In this document: in pieces, positions 43,499-51,718 of the stretch
Layout of the letters: each line of letters starts with the position of its first letter
How positions within the stretch are numbered: position 1 is the stretch's first letter
Assembly (NCBI RefSeq): GCF_019710575.1
Contig: NZ_JAHWFK010000060.1
Location: forward strand, 41,456 to 105,455
From: Paractinoplanes polyasparticus
GTDB taxonomy: Bacteria; Actinomycetota; Actinomycetes; Mycobacteriales; Micromonosporaceae
Direction: 5' to 3'
Length of the DNA: 64,000 nucleotides
The notes under the pieces: model-generated
Databases searched by the model: none
Told to the model about the DNA's origin: nothing
Seen by the model: the letters and a program-made list of their open reading frames with translations, nothing else
Position numbers and translations under genes: made by a program

Positions 43499-44082
43499 GT
43501 GCGCGGCCGCCCGAGCGTCACGAGCAGATCCTCATGCAACTGAAACCACACCACGTGGTACGAGGTCATGCTGTCCGCCAACTCCTCCAGCGCCCCGCCC
43601 CGAGCCCGCCCGAGCGCCGAAGCCAGCCGTTCCCGGTAACGCCCGAACCGAGGCAGCGCCTTCGCCAGTTCCGCACACACCACCTCCGCACGCCGGTCGA
43701 GATCCCCGAAAAGCTCCAGAACCCTTCCGTCGTACGCGGTGTCGCGGTGGTCATTGGCCACGGCCACCCCGTCCACGCTGCGCAGCTGCCAGGCCGAGCA
43801 GAGGTCCAGCAGCTCCGGATTGAGAACCAGGAACCTCCCGTACGCGGATTCGACCGCCCCCGCGGCCCCCGCCGCCCGAAGCTCAGCCGAAGTACGCCGA
43901 AGGTCCTCCGCCCGCCCCGCCGCGGTGAGCCCCCAGGCTCCCATCTCCCGTGTCACCAACCCGTCGACCGCAAGGTCGATCAGCCCCGACTCGGTTTCCC
44001 CCTCCGTCAGCCCCACCGCATCAGCGATCCGCGACAGCTCAGCAAACCCCATACACCGCAACACATGCAGCACATCACTCAC
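43495..44082 (-). CDS. HTH protein paired with the PPDK-like protein
   Basis: The 195-residue protein has a winged-helix-like start (VLRCMGFAELSRIADAVGLTEGETESGLIDLAVDGLVTRE) followed by a helical domain with no family I can name (YGRFLVLNPELLDLCSAWQ, HRDTAYDGRVLELFGDLDRRAEVVCAELAKAL). It overlaps the PPDK-like ATG by four bases (ATGA), so the two are translated together. The helical part may bind the phosphohistidine domain or a small ligand. Because it begins with a DNA-binding-like domain it may control transcription, but its function is unknown. The GTG start at 44082 was used; the ribosome site is weak. Confidence 0.78.
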   Translation of the reverse strand: MSDVLHVLRCMGFAELSRIADAVGLTEGETESGLIDLAVDGLVTREMGAWGLTAAGRAEDLRRTSAELRAAGAAGAVESAYGRFLVLNPELLDLCSAWQLRSVDGVAVANDHRDTAYDGRVLELFGDLDRRAEVVCAELAKALPRFGRYRERLASALGRARGGALEELADSMTSYHVVWFQLHEDLLVTLGRPRT

Positions 44083-44140
44083 AGCGCCCAGCCCGCCATC
44101 CCGTACGACTCCTCGTTTCCCGCCACCGCCGCGCGGGCGT

Positions 44141-45286
44141 TCACGGCGTCTCCCTGGCGATCGCGGTTGCGTGTCCGGCGCCGCGGCCGTCGGAGCGGGC
44201 GACCATCTCGCCGCTCCTGATGCGGACGGACGTCTCGGTGTCGAAGGCCGGAGTGGCGCCGATCGCTGAGGCCAGCGCGCCGCTTTCGTCCAGGACCAGG
44301 CGCAGCGACGGACGGAAGGCCGGGCCGAAGATCTGGCGCAGCATCGTCGCCAGATCGGTCAGCCGCAGCCGGACGAGCGCGCCCGTCTCGGCCGGATCGT
44401 CGGTCACGATCGCGACCGTGACCACCTCGCCCGGCCGCGCCGACCGGACGGCATCCTCGGCCGACCCGAGACGGCCGGCGCCGAGCAGCACGACCACGCC
44501 GTCGCCGACCTCGAACGAGTGGCCGCTGAGCTCATCGACGACCTCGCCGGGGGAGACCCAGGCCTCGGCGACCGGGCGAGCCGGTGCCACGTAGGGCAGA
44601 TAGGGCGGATTCCACTCGTCGGCCACGTCCAGCCCGGCCAGATGCCGGCAGGCGCCCGTCACGTCGAACGCGTCGCCGAAGCCGGGGGCGGTCTCGGCCA
44701 GCGTGGCTGCGCCGTGCAGCATCGTGAGAATCAGCTCGGCCAGCCGCACTCGCCGCCCGGCGCCCCGCGCCCGGCACGACTCGAGCGCGACCGCCAGCAG
44801 CAGGGCCTCCAGCCAGGTGATCTGAGCCAGGGCGGCCCGGCCCCGTTCGTCGTCGTCGAACACTCCGGTCAGCGACCGCGCCCGCAACCGCCCGGCCGTG
44901 TTGTCGTCGTAGGCCAGCGGCAGCCGCTCCAGCCACAGCCGGGCGAACGCCTCGACCGCGCCGGGCACATCGAGCGCCTCCAGCCCTCCGTCCGCTCCCG
45001 ACCGTTGCTCTTGCTCAGCGGCGTGCCCCGTGGCGCGCTTGTGCTCGGCAACAGGCGCCCATGGGTCCCGCTCCCGGACCGGCTTCGTGCCGTCGAGCAG
45101 CACCGCCAGGTACAGCGCCCGCTTGCTCGGAAAGTTGGAGTAAACGGCCCCGCGAGTCAGTTCGGCCCGCTCCGCGATGCGGTCGATCTTGGCTTCCGGG
45201 TAGCCACGCTCGGCGAACTCAGCCCGCGCCGCGGTCAACACGGCCCGCCTGGTCCGAGCCTGCTGCTCCACCCGCGAGATCCTCAC
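44141..45286 (-). CDS. TetR-family regulator with C-terminal redoxin-like domain
   Basis: The 381-residue protein has a TetR HTH (RTRRAVLTAARAEFAERGYPE through TRGAVYSNFPSKRALY) and a ligand domain up to about 215. The extra C-terminal 160 residues (from YVAPARPVAEAWVSP; LRLVLDESGALASAIGATPAFDT; RSGEMVARSDGRGAGHATA) look like a worn peroxiredoxin/thioredoxin fold without Cys residues. This is much longer than ordinary TetR proteins (about 200). The fusion may sense a ligand or partner; no function can be assigned. A CATCCGGATG palindrome lies 20 bases before its GTG start and is a likely operator. Its target is not clear. Confidence 0.8.
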   Translation of the reverse strand: MRISRVEQQARTRRAVLTAARAEFAERGYPEAKIDRIAERAELTRGAVYSNFPSKRALYLAVLLDGTKPVRERDPWAPVAEHKRATGHAAEQEQRSGADGGLEALDVPGAVEAFARLWLERLPLAYDDNTAGRLRARSLTGVFDDDERGRAALAQITWLEALLLAVALESCRARGAGRRVRLAELILTMLHGAATLAETAPGFGDAFDVTGACRHLAGLDVADEWNPPYLPYVAPARPVAEAWVSPGEVVDELSGHSFEVGDGVVVLLGAGRLGSAEDAVRSARPGEVVTVAIVTDDPAETGALVRLRLTDLATMLRQIFGPAFRPSLRLVLDESGALASAIGATPAFDTETSVRIRSGEMVARSDGRGAGHATAIARETP

Positions 45287-45305
45287 GCCATCAGGATACT
45301 CACAT

Positions 45306-45315
45306 CATCCGGATG
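45306..45315. promoter_or_regulatory. Palindrome before the TetR gene
   Basis: CATCCGGATG is a perfect 10-base palindrome 20 bases ahead of the TetR GTG start at 45286. TetR-family proteins commonly repress their own genes through such sites, so it is a candidate operator. It lies between the TetR gene and the 3' end of the LysR gene, both on the minus strand. Confidence 0.45.
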
Positions 45316-45396
45316 TATGAAACATGCGAAGCCCGCTCTCTGAGGCTTGACCGCTTGTGTGGGAGATGCGGTCGCTTGGAGTCGGTCACCGGGCTT

Positions 45397-46224
45397 TCAG
45401 ATGCGGGTCGCTGCCTGGATCAGGCCGGCCAGAGCGAGTGACCGGCTGTGCGGCGGCCACGCGATCACGGTTGTGACCAGGGGCGCGTCCAGCACGGGGA
45501 CGGTGGTCAGACCCTCGTGCAGCGAGGTCCGGATCGACTCGGGCAGCACGGTCACGGCCCGGCCCAGCGAGATCAGCTGGAGCAGCTGGGTGGCGTCGTG
45601 CACCTCGGGACCGGGGCCGGGCGCATACGTGCCGTCCAGTTCCGGCCAGCGCGGCCACGGCACGTCCGCCAGATCGGACATCCGCAGGCTGGACCGCGTG
45701 CTCAGCTCGTGGCCGGCCGGCATCACCAGCACCTGGCTCTCGGTGCTGAGTTCCTCGGTGTCGAGCCCGGCGGTCGAGTCGAACGGCAGGTGCAGCAGCG
45801 CCACGTCGGCCCGGCCGTCCCGCAGCAGCGCCTCCTGCTGGCCGGCCCCGCACAGCACGACCTCGACCGGCACGGCGCCCGGTTCGGCGGCGTACGCGTC
45901 GAGCATCTTCGGCAGCAGCTCGCCGGCCGCTCCAGCCTTCGAGACGAGGACCAGCCCCGGGTTTTCCGAGGCCCGGCGCGTACGCCGTTCAGCCGCCGCC
46001 ACCGCGTCCAGAGCCGCCCGCCCCTCGCGCAGCAGCACCGCGCCGGCCTCGGTCAGCGCCACCGAGCGGCTGCTGCGGTGCAACAGATCTACGCCGAGCC
46101 GCCGCTCGAGCTGGCTGATCGCGCGCGACAGCGGCGGCTGGGCCATGCCGAGGCGGTGCGCCGCCCGGCCGAAGTGCAGCTCCTCGGCGACGGCGACGAA
46201 ATAGCGCAGCTCTCGCGTTTCCAT
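45397..46224 (-). CDS. LysR-family regulator
   Basis: The 275-residue protein has a LysR HTH (LRYFVAVAEELHFGRAAHRLGMAQPPLSR, then LERRLGVDLLHRSSRSVALTEAG) and a periplasmic-binding-protein-like effector domain (about 90-270). It is slightly shorter than usual (about 300). It diverges from the SDR at 46294, which it probably controls, with a LysR-type site over its start codon. The inducer is unknown. The first ATG matches the family start. Confidence 0.92.
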   Translation of the reverse strand: METRELRYFVAVAEELHFGRAAHRLGMAQPPLSRAISQLERRLGVDLLHRSSRSVALTEAGAVLLREGRAALDAVAAAERRTRRASENPGLVLVSKAGAAGELLPKMLDAYAAEPGAVPVEVVLCGAGQQEALLRDGRADVALLHLPFDSTAGLDTEELSTESQVLVMPAGHELSTRSSLRMSDLADVPWPRWPELDGTYAPGPGPEVHDATQLLQLISLGRAVTVLPESIRTSLHEGLTTVPVLDAPLVTTVIAWPPHSRSLALAGLIQAATRI

Positions 46225-46237
46225 ACCCCCACGGTAT
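46223..46237. promoter_or_regulatory. LysR-type T-N11-A site
   Basis: ATACCCCCACGGTAT is an inverted repeat (ATACC-N5-GGTAT) of the T-N11-A form bound by LysR regulators. It covers the LysR start codon in the 69-base gap to the divergent SDR gene, consistent with autorepression and activation of the SDR. Confidence 0.6.
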
Positions 46238-46293
46238 CGCTGCGCACCCAGATGGTGTTGGCCCGAAATCGCCGCCGCGGACAGGATCGATTC

Positions 46294-47013
46294 ATGAGCG
46301 AGAAGACAATTGCGCTGGTCACCGGCGCGAACAAGGGCATCGGGTACGAGATTGCGGCCGGCCTGGGCGCGCTGGGCTGGGCGGTCGGCGTGGGCGCCCG
46401 CTCAGCCGAGAGGCGGGAGACCGCCGTCGAGAAGTTGCGCGCGGCCGGCGTCGACGCGTTCGGGGTGCCCCTGGACGTGACCGACGACGCCAGTGTCACC
46501 GCGGCCGCGGCCCTGCTGGAGGAACGTGGCCTGGACGTGCTCGTCAACAACGCCGCGATCACCGGCGGGGTGCCGCAGGAGCCGACCGTGGTCGACCCGG
46601 CCGTGGTCCGGACGGTGATCGACACCAACGTGCTCGGCGTCATCCGGGTCACCAACGCCATGCTGCCGCTGCTGCGCCGCTCGTCCGCGCCGCGGATCGT
46701 GAACATGTCGAGCAGCGTGGGCTCGCTGACGCTGCAGAGCGCGAACACCGGCGCGACCGGGCCGATCTCCGCCGCGTACGCGCCCTCGAAGACGTTTCTG
46801 AACGCCGTCACCGTGCAGTACGCCAAGGAGCTCGCGGACACGGACATCCTGATCAACCTGGGCTGCCCGGGCTACGTGGCGACCGACCTGAACCACTTCA
46901 GCGGCTACCGCACCCCCACTCAGGGCGCGGCGATCGCCCTCCACCTGGCCACCCTGCCCGCCGACGGCCCGACCGGCGGCTTCTTCGACGACGCCGGCCC
47001 GGTGGCCTGGTGA
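46294..47013 (+). CDS. Short-chain dehydrogenase/reductase
   Basis: The 239-residue protein is a classical SDR: cofactor motif VTGANKGIGYE, NNAAITGG, catalytic Ser in MSSSVGS, and Tyr-x3-Lys as YAPSK. It resembles carbonyl reductase-type SDRs that use NADPH (Arg in GARSAERR). The substrate is unknown. The start ATG has no strong ribosome site. It is divergent from the LysR gene that likely activates it, and is convergent with the PF04672 methyltransferase. Confidence 0.93.
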   Translation: MSEKTIALVTGANKGIGYEIAAGLGALGWAVGVGARSAERRETAVEKLRAAGVDAFGVPLDVTDDASVTAAAALLEERGLDVLVNNAAITGGVPQEPTVVDPAVVRTVIDTNVLGVIRVTNAMLPLLRRSSAPRIVNMSSSVGSLTLQSANTGATGPISAAYAPSKTFLNAVTVQYAKELADTDILINLGCPGYVATDLNHFSGYRTPTQGAAIALHLATLPADGPTGGFFDDAGPVAW

Positions 47014-47030
47014 GGATGCCGATCGGGGGG

Positions 47031-47846
47031 CTACGGCTTGCGGCCGACCGCAGTCCAGATGTTGATGTCGGAGCGGGCCGGGATCTCGGCGCCCGGCTCG
47101 GGCCGCCACTCGCTGGCCGGCACGACACCCGGCTCGACCAGCTCGAGGCCGTCGAACAGGGCGGCGAACTCGTCCTTGGGCCTGGTCCAGACGTCGGACT
47201 TACCCTGCGCGATGAGCTGCTGGTAGAGCTTCTGCTGCTCGGGGGTGCCGAAGTCGGAGGTGGCGTGGGTGGCCACCAGGTAGCTGCCCGAGGGCAGGGC
47301 GTCGAGCAGTTGGCGCACGATCGGCTGGGCCGCGCCGTCGCGGTGGATGAAGTGCAGCACGGCGATCAGCATCAGGCCGACCGGCTGGTCGAGGTCGAGG
47401 GTCTCGCGCAGCGTCGGGTGCTCGAGGATGTCGGCCGGCCGGTTCAGATCGGCCTCGATGTACGCCGTACGCCCCTCGGGGCTGCTGTTGAGCAGCGCGC
47501 GGGCGTGCACCATGACCAGCGGGTCGTTGTCGACGTAGACGATGCGGGCGTCGGGTGTGACCCGCTGCGCCACCTCGTGGGTGTTGTCGGCCGTGGGCAG
47601 GCCGGTGCCGATGTCGAGGAACTGGCGGATGCCGGCCTCGGCGGCCAGGAACCGGGTCGCCCGCTGGAGCAGCGCACGGTTGGCCAGCGCACCCAGCCGT
47701 ACCTTGGGAAAGAGCTTTTGCAGCTCGTCGCCCGAGGCCCGGTCGGCGGCGAAGTTGTCCTTGCCGCCGAGCCAGTAGTTGTAGCGCCGGGCGGGGTGGG
47801 GCACGGTCGGGTCCAGGCCCGCCGGAGCCGCGCTGGTGTGGTCCAC
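47031..47846 (-). CDS. SAM-dependent methyltransferase, PF04672/DUF574 family (first of a divergent pair)
   Basis: The 271-residue protein opens with the hallmark of the family (ARRYNYWLGGKDNFAADR), then IRQFLDIGTGLPTADNTHEVAQ and RIVYVDNDPLVMVHARALL, which form the SAM site. These proteins are numerous in actinomycetes and their substrates are unknown. The GTG at 47846 follows a TATTGT -10 by 6 bases, so it is probably leaderless. A second, paralogous gene diverges from it 55 bases away, with the inverted repeat GGAACA-N8-TGTTCC between them. Confidence 0.87.
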   Translation of the reverse strand: MDHTSAAPAGLDPTVPHPARRYNYWLGGKDNFAADRASGDELQKLFPKVRLGALANRALLQRATRFLAAEAGIRQFLDIGTGLPTADNTHEVAQRVTPDARIVYVDNDPLVMVHARALLNSSPEGRTAYIEADLNRPADILEHPTLRETLDLDQPVGLMLIAVLHFIHRDGAAQPIVRQLLDALPSGSYLVATHATSDFGTPEQQKLYQQLIAQGKSDVWTRPKDEFAALFDGLELVEPGVVPASEWRPEPGAEIPARSDINIWTAVGRKP

Positions 47847-47849
47847 AGC

Positions 47850-47869
47850 GGAACAATAACTCCTGTTCC
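47850..47869. promoter_or_regulatory. Inverted repeat between paired methyltransferase genes
   Basis: GGAACA (47850-47855) and TGTTCC (47864-47869) form a perfect 6-base inverted repeat with an 8-base gap, overlapping the TATTGT -10 of the minus-strand gene. It may be an operator for the divergent pair; it does not fit the LexA GAAC-N4-GTTC spacing. Confidence 0.45.
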
Positions 47870-47901
47870 CCGGCCGCGTCCCATCGGTCCACAATGGAAA
47901 T

Positions 47902-48648
47902 ATGGATGAACTCGACACGGGCGTGCCGCAAACGGCGCGTATCTGGAACTACTGGCTCGGCGGGACCGACAACTTCGCCGTGGATCGGCAGGTCGGCGAT
48001 CAGATCCGCGAGGCGTTCCCCGACATCGTCGACAACGCCCGGGCTTCCCGCGCTTTCCTCGTACGGGCGGTGACCCACGTGACTGCCGCGGCCGGCATCA
48101 GGCAGTTCCTCGACGTCGGGGCCGGCCTGCCCGCGGCCGACAACACCCACGAGGTGGCACAGCGGGTCGCCCCCGAGTCACGCGTCGTCTACGTCGACAG
48201 CGACCCGCTCGTGCTTGCTCACGCTCAGGAGCTGCTGACCGGTAACACCCAATTCGTGCAGGCCGACGGCCGTGACACGGCGTGGGTGCTGGGGGCGGCC
48301 GGGCTCGACTTCTCCCGCCCGGTCGCCTTGATCATGTCGGGCCTGCTGGGCCACCTGACCGACGATGACGCCGCGCTCGCGATGGTCCGCGCCTACCTCG
48401 ACGCACTCGCGCCCGGCAGCTATTTCATCGCGCTCGACGGTTCCCACAGCCTCGAGCACGGCGAGGCCGAGAAGATCTGGAACGAGCAGGCCAATCCGCC
48501 GTACGTCCTGCGCAGTCACACCCAGTTCGCCCGCTTCTTCGACGGCCTGACCCTGATCGACCCCGGCGTGACCTCGGCCCCGCTGTGGCGCCCCACGGTT
48601 CCCGACCCGAAGCCTCTCGACGTGGTGTGCGGAGTCGCGATCAAATAG
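47902..48648 (+). CDS. SAM-dependent methyltransferase, PF04672/DUF574 family (second of the pair)
   Basis: The 248-residue protein shares the family motifs with its divergent neighbour: ARIWNYWLGGTDNFAVDRQV, IRQFLDVGAGLPAADNTHE and VVYVDSDPLVLAHAQELL. It is about 20 residues shorter, mainly in its second half (DDDAALAMVRAYLDALAPGSY). Two paralogues back to back suggest either a local duplication or two subunits. The SDR gene begins 3 bases after its stop, so both are likely in one operon. The substrate is unknown. Confidence 0.87.
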   Translation: MDELDTGVPQTARIWNYWLGGTDNFAVDRQVGDQIREAFPDIVDNARASRAFLVRAVTHVTAAAGIRQFLDVGAGLPAADNTHEVAQRVAPESRVVYVDSDPLVLAHAQELLTGNTQFVQADGRDTAWVLGAAGLDFSRPVALIMSGLLGHLTDDDAALAMVRAYLDALAPGSYFIALDGSHSLEHGEAEKIWNEQANPPYVLRSHTQFARFFDGLTLIDPGVTSAPLWRPTVPDPKPLDVVCGVAIK

Positions 48649-48651
48649 GGC

Positions 48652-49335
48652 GTGACTTCCATCCGTACGGCGGTGATCACCGGCGGCCTGAGCGGCCTCG
48701 GCGCCGCGGCCGCCACCCGCCTGCGCGCCGACGGCATCCAGGTCCACACGATCGACCTGGCCGAAGGCGCGGACGTACGGGCCGACGTCTCCGACCCGGC
48801 CGCGGTGAAAGCAGCCGCCGCCCAGCTCGGCCCGGTCGACATCCTGATCAACTCAGCCGGCGTGGTCGGCCCGAACGCCCCGCTGTGGCAGGTCGACCCC
48901 GAGGCCTGGGACAGGGTCTTCGCCATCAACGTGCGCGGCACGTTCAACACGTGCCAGGCCTTCGTCCCCGGCATGCTCACCCGAGGCTGGGGCCGCATAG
49001 TCAACCTGGCCAGCATGGCCGGCAAGGACGGCAACCCCAACATGAGCCCCTACTCGGCCTCGAAAGCCGCAGTGATAGCCCTGACCAAGTCCCTGGGCAA
49101 GGAACTGGCCACCACCGGCATCCTGGTCAACGCGATAGCCCCCGCCGTGATCGAAACCCCGATGAACGCCGACACCGACCCCGCAGCCCTGGCCCACATC
49201 ACCAGCCTCATCCCCATGAAGCGCGTGGGCCGCCCCGAAGAGGTAGCCGAGTTGATCGCCTGGCTGACCTCCGACAAGGTCTCCTTCTCAACCGGCGCCG
49301 TCTACGACATAAGCGGCGGCCGAGCGACCTTCTAA
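48652..49335 (+). CDS. Short-chain dehydrogenase/reductase
   Basis: The 227-residue protein is a classical SDR with cofactor motif ITGGLSGLGAA, an Asp in IDLAEGADV that favours NAD, catalytic Ser in LASMAGK, and Tyr-x3-Lys as YSASK. The C-terminal AVYDISGGRATF is typical of the 3-ketoacyl-ACP reductase-like group. The GTG start lies 3 bases after the methyltransferase stop with AGGG just before it, so it is translated from the same mRNA. The substrate is unknown; the operon partner suggests joint action on a modified small molecule. Confidence 0.9.
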   Translation: MTSIRTAVITGGLSGLGAAAATRLRADGIQVHTIDLAEGADVRADVSDPAAVKAAAAQLGPVDILINSAGVVGPNAPLWQVDPEAWDRVFAINVRGTFNTCQAFVPGMLTRGWGRIVNLASMAGKDGNPNMSPYSASKAAVIALTKSLGKELATTGILVNAIAPAVIETPMNADTDPAALAHITSLIPMKRVGRPEEVAELIAWLTSDKVSFSTGAVYDISGGRATF

Positions 49336-49359
49336 GCATGCATGCGCTACAACTCCTGC

Positions 49360-49647
49360 ATGAGCGAACATTCGACTGCCCGATCACCGGTGTCTCAAGC
49401 GCTGCTGGCCTCGCCCATCCTGCGTCGCGTGGGGCTGTCTCCACGAGCCCGAGGTAGCGCTACTGAATATACCTGCCCGGATCTTTTCGAGTTGGCGGAC
49501 GGTAACTTTGCTGTCGTAGGAACGGACCGGACCGAGGAACTGATGAATCAACTGCCTCCGGACGCGGGCGTTGCCACCTATGAGCGCATAGTCGTCATAA
49601 CCCGCGAGACATTGATGGCGGCGTGGAAGGACCTTTCAGAGCAATAG
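49360..49647 (+). CDS. Small hypothetical protein, 95 residues
   Basis: The protein (SPVSQALLASPILRRVGLSP, CPDLFELADGNFAVVGTDR, MNQLPPDAGVATYERIVVIT) is soluble, has no membrane segment, and looks like a conserved small actinobacterial protein of unknown function. The ATG at 49360 is preferred over an in-frame ATG at 49342 because the similarity-like core begins later. It is at the left edge of a lower-GC patch that runs to about 50780, so it may have been acquired with its neighbour. No family or partner can be named. Confidence 0.6.
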   Translation: MSEHSTARSPVSQALLASPILRRVGLSPRARGSATEYTCPDLFELADGNFAVVGTDRTEELMNQLPPDAGVATYERIVVITRETLMAAWKDLSEQ

Positions 49648-49656
49648 ACCCGTCTG

Positions 49657-50385
49657 TCACGGCGCGAGGTCGCCAGGTTCTCCCGTTTTGATAGTAGAGA
49701 ACCTCGGCTGGCCCTCATGCTCATGCCATATGGCATCTGCAATGGTTGCGAGACTTGATTCCTGAGCGCCGTCGACATAAATTTTGTACCTTATGGAAGC
49801 CGTTTCGCGCCAATACTCTCGCATCTTGTTGCTGGTAAACAGATGGCGCATACCGCTGACCATCTCCTCCCTGCTTGCCGTGCCCGCTGTGTACTGGAGC
49901 CAGATGCATTGGAGGAGTAGGTTACTGAAAAGGTATTGTCGCCGTGCCTTCTCGTCCGTGCGCCCGTAGCTCGGCAACACTTCGGCGAGGACGGGGTCAT
50001 CGATGGCCATGCGCATAAGGCTCATGTGGAGATTTCGCATGTCCACATCCGCGCTCCGTCGCAACGCCTTCTCCGCATTCTCGAGGACCGCGCGCTGGAG
50101 TGCAGTGTCGTCTCGCTGAATGCGGAGGTCCCTTGACTGCGACAGGTAGGAGATAATGAGGGCAGTGAGAGCGAACGCCGACAGAAGTGCGTTGATCGCA
50201 CCGAAGGACTCACCGACGCTTCCCCATCGAGCCCACGTAGCTTCATCGCCACTCCGGCTTACCGCGGCTGCGAGCCCGATCCCGGCGGGTACCACAACTC
50301 CGCCGATCAACGCGACCGCCAGTGCCCAGCGGGCCCACTGAGAAGCTGGCACCGGTTGCTGGTTGTGGCGCACGAAGTCGTCCAC
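49657..50385 (-). CDS. DUF6082-type membrane protein
   Basis: The 242-residue protein has two membrane segments (about residues 17-42 and 60-82), then a cytoplasmic helical domain: LQRAVLENAEKALRRSADVDMR, LMRMAIDDPVLAEVL, RQYLFSNLLLQCIWLQYTAGT and MREYWRETASIRYK. This pattern matches DUF6082 proteins of Streptomyces and relatives, whose function is unknown. The GTG start has a GGGGGAAA ribosome site. Its codons and base composition are less GC-rich than the neighbours, which suggests lateral transfer. Confidence 0.72.
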   Translation of the reverse strand: MDDFVRHNQQPVPASQWARWALAVALIGGVVVPAGIGLAAAVSRSGDEATWARWGSVGESFGAINALLSAFALTALIISYLSQSRDLRIQRDDTALQRAVLENAEKALRRSADVDMRNLHMSLMRMAIDDPVLAEVLPSYGRTDEKARRQYLFSNLLLQCIWLQYTAGTASREEMVSGMRHLFTSNKMREYWRETASIRYKIYVDGAQESSLATIADAIWHEHEGQPRFSTIKTGEPGDLAP

Positions 50386-50781
50386 GTCTCGTTTCCCCCT
50401 CCACTACGTCCCTCCGCCGGCCATGGGTGGATCGTGGCGCAATGAAAGGCGGGTTCAAGTAAGTTTGCACCGGAGAGGGCTGCCGGTGGCACGTGACCGC
50501 ATGAATGAATTGCAGGTGGCCATATAGCAGAATGCTTTCATGCAATCTGGAACATGGCACCCCGCAATCCTCGGATTTTGTTGATCGGAACGTTTGCAGG
50601 AAAAAATGGGAAGCTGTGCTGGTATATTGTCTACGTACTCCATCGTATTGGTAGGTTGTGTATGAGCGCGGGTACCGTTCTCCCGGCGCATCGATTGACG
50701 CAACCGCGGTGCGAACTATGCCGCTTCGCCCGGATTGCTAACAACGCGATTTCTTTGGAGCACGTGCACCCGGAGGGGCTG
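50386..50781. other. 396-base lower-GC gap without a supported gene
   Basis: The stretch is visibly richer in A and T than the rest of the window (for example GGTATATTGTCTACG near 50620). Short frames on both strands exist but lack a ribosome site, codon bias or family resemblance. No tRNA, terminal repeat or insertion sequence could be seen. It may be remnant DNA from a transfer event. Confidence 0.5.
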
Positions 50782-51624
50782 TCAAGCAGCGTTGGACAGA
50801 ACTGAGCCGCGGAGGAAGGCTTCCAGGCCCGTGAGGTCGTCGGTGTTGATGTGGTCGACGTCGGCGGCTACCAGTTCGCGCCACAGGGCGTCGCGGGCGG
50901 GGCCCGGGGTGTCGGGGGTTGCCCAGAAGCGCACGCGCTGGCCGTCGGCGTGGGCGTCGCGGACGAACTGGCGCAGCTTCGTGCGTTCGGCGGGCGGGAT
51001 CGGGCCGGTGCCCTGCCAGGTGAACAGGGTGGTCCAGTTGTCGCTGATCAGCGGGATCAGCGATGCGGGGGCGCCCGAGTTGAGGTCGGCGGCGCGGCCG
51101 TCGTAGAACGCGTACCGCACCCGCTGGGCGACCATCAGGTCGCGGGGGCGATCTCCGCTGACGACCACGGTGACGGCGTCCTGGGAAACCCTTCCCCACG
51201 CGTACGTCGTGAGAATGCTCCGATACCGGCGGAGCACTTGGTCGAGTTCCGTGTAGGTCGCGGCGCCGGTGTTCTTGATGTCCACCAGCAGTTGCAGCGA
51301 GATCGGGCTGCCCCGGTAGACACGGCCGTGGTTGGCCCGGATCCGTTGCCGCAGCGGGTCGAGGTAGAGGCTCTGCAGCGTGCGGCCGGGGACCACGTCC
51401 TCCGGGTCGTGGCCGACGAGCAGTTCGCCGCCGACCAGGTAGATGTCGGCCTCGACGCTGGTGAAGCCGTGCGCCAGGGCGTCGGCCAGCGGGCGTTCGT
51501 GTTCGTAGTCGTTGTGGGCGTGTGCGCGGGCCAGTGGGCGTACCCCGTGTGCCTGCGCCGCCGCCGGCGTCAGGGCCAGGGTGGCGGACACCGCGGCGAT
51601 CAGGGCCAGAATTCGGCGAATCAT
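50782..51624 (-). CDS. Secreted PLC/GDPD-like phosphodiesterase (AIM6-type)
   Basis: The 280-residue protein has a signal peptide (residues 1-25, ending AAAQAHG), then a TIM-barrel of the PLC-like phosphodiesterase superfamily: ARAHAHNDYEHERPLADALAHGFTSVEADIYLVGGELLVGHD carries the catalytic His, Asn, Glu-x-Asp and the second His of GDPD enzymes. LQLLVDIKNTG and a late WATPDTPG strand agree. Residue spacing resembles the AIM6-like branch. It should act outside the cell on a phosphodiester; the substrate is unknown. GGGAGAGG precedes the ATG. Confidence 0.85.
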   Translation of the reverse strand: MIRRILALIAAVSATLALTPAAAQAHGVRPLARAHAHNDYEHERPLADALAHGFTSVEADIYLVGGELLVGHDPEDVVPGRTLQSLYLDPLRQRIRANHGRVYRGSPISLQLLVDIKNTGAATYTELDQVLRRYRSILTTYAWGRVSQDAVTVVVSGDRPRDLMVAQRVRYAFYDGRAADLNSGAPASLIPLISDNWTTLFTWQGTGPIPPAERTKLRQFVRDAHADGQRVRFWATPDTPGPARDALWRELVAADVDHINTDDLTGLEAFLRGSVLSNAA

Positions 51625-51718
51625 GCGTCCTCTCCCGTCCAGTCATCGACAGGCATGACTCTATGGGTGGGCGCCGGCCTGGACCGTGAATGTGCGGTGA
51701 AAGGCTAGGATCACCGGC

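Noticed and set aside
47850..47869. LexA SOS box between the methyltransferase genes
   Set aside because: The spacing GAACA-N8-TGTTC does not fit the GAAC-N4-GTTC box.
50554..50805. 83-residue plus-strand frame in the low-GC gap
   Set aside because: It has no ribosome site, runs into the antisense of the phosphodiesterase gene and resembles no family.
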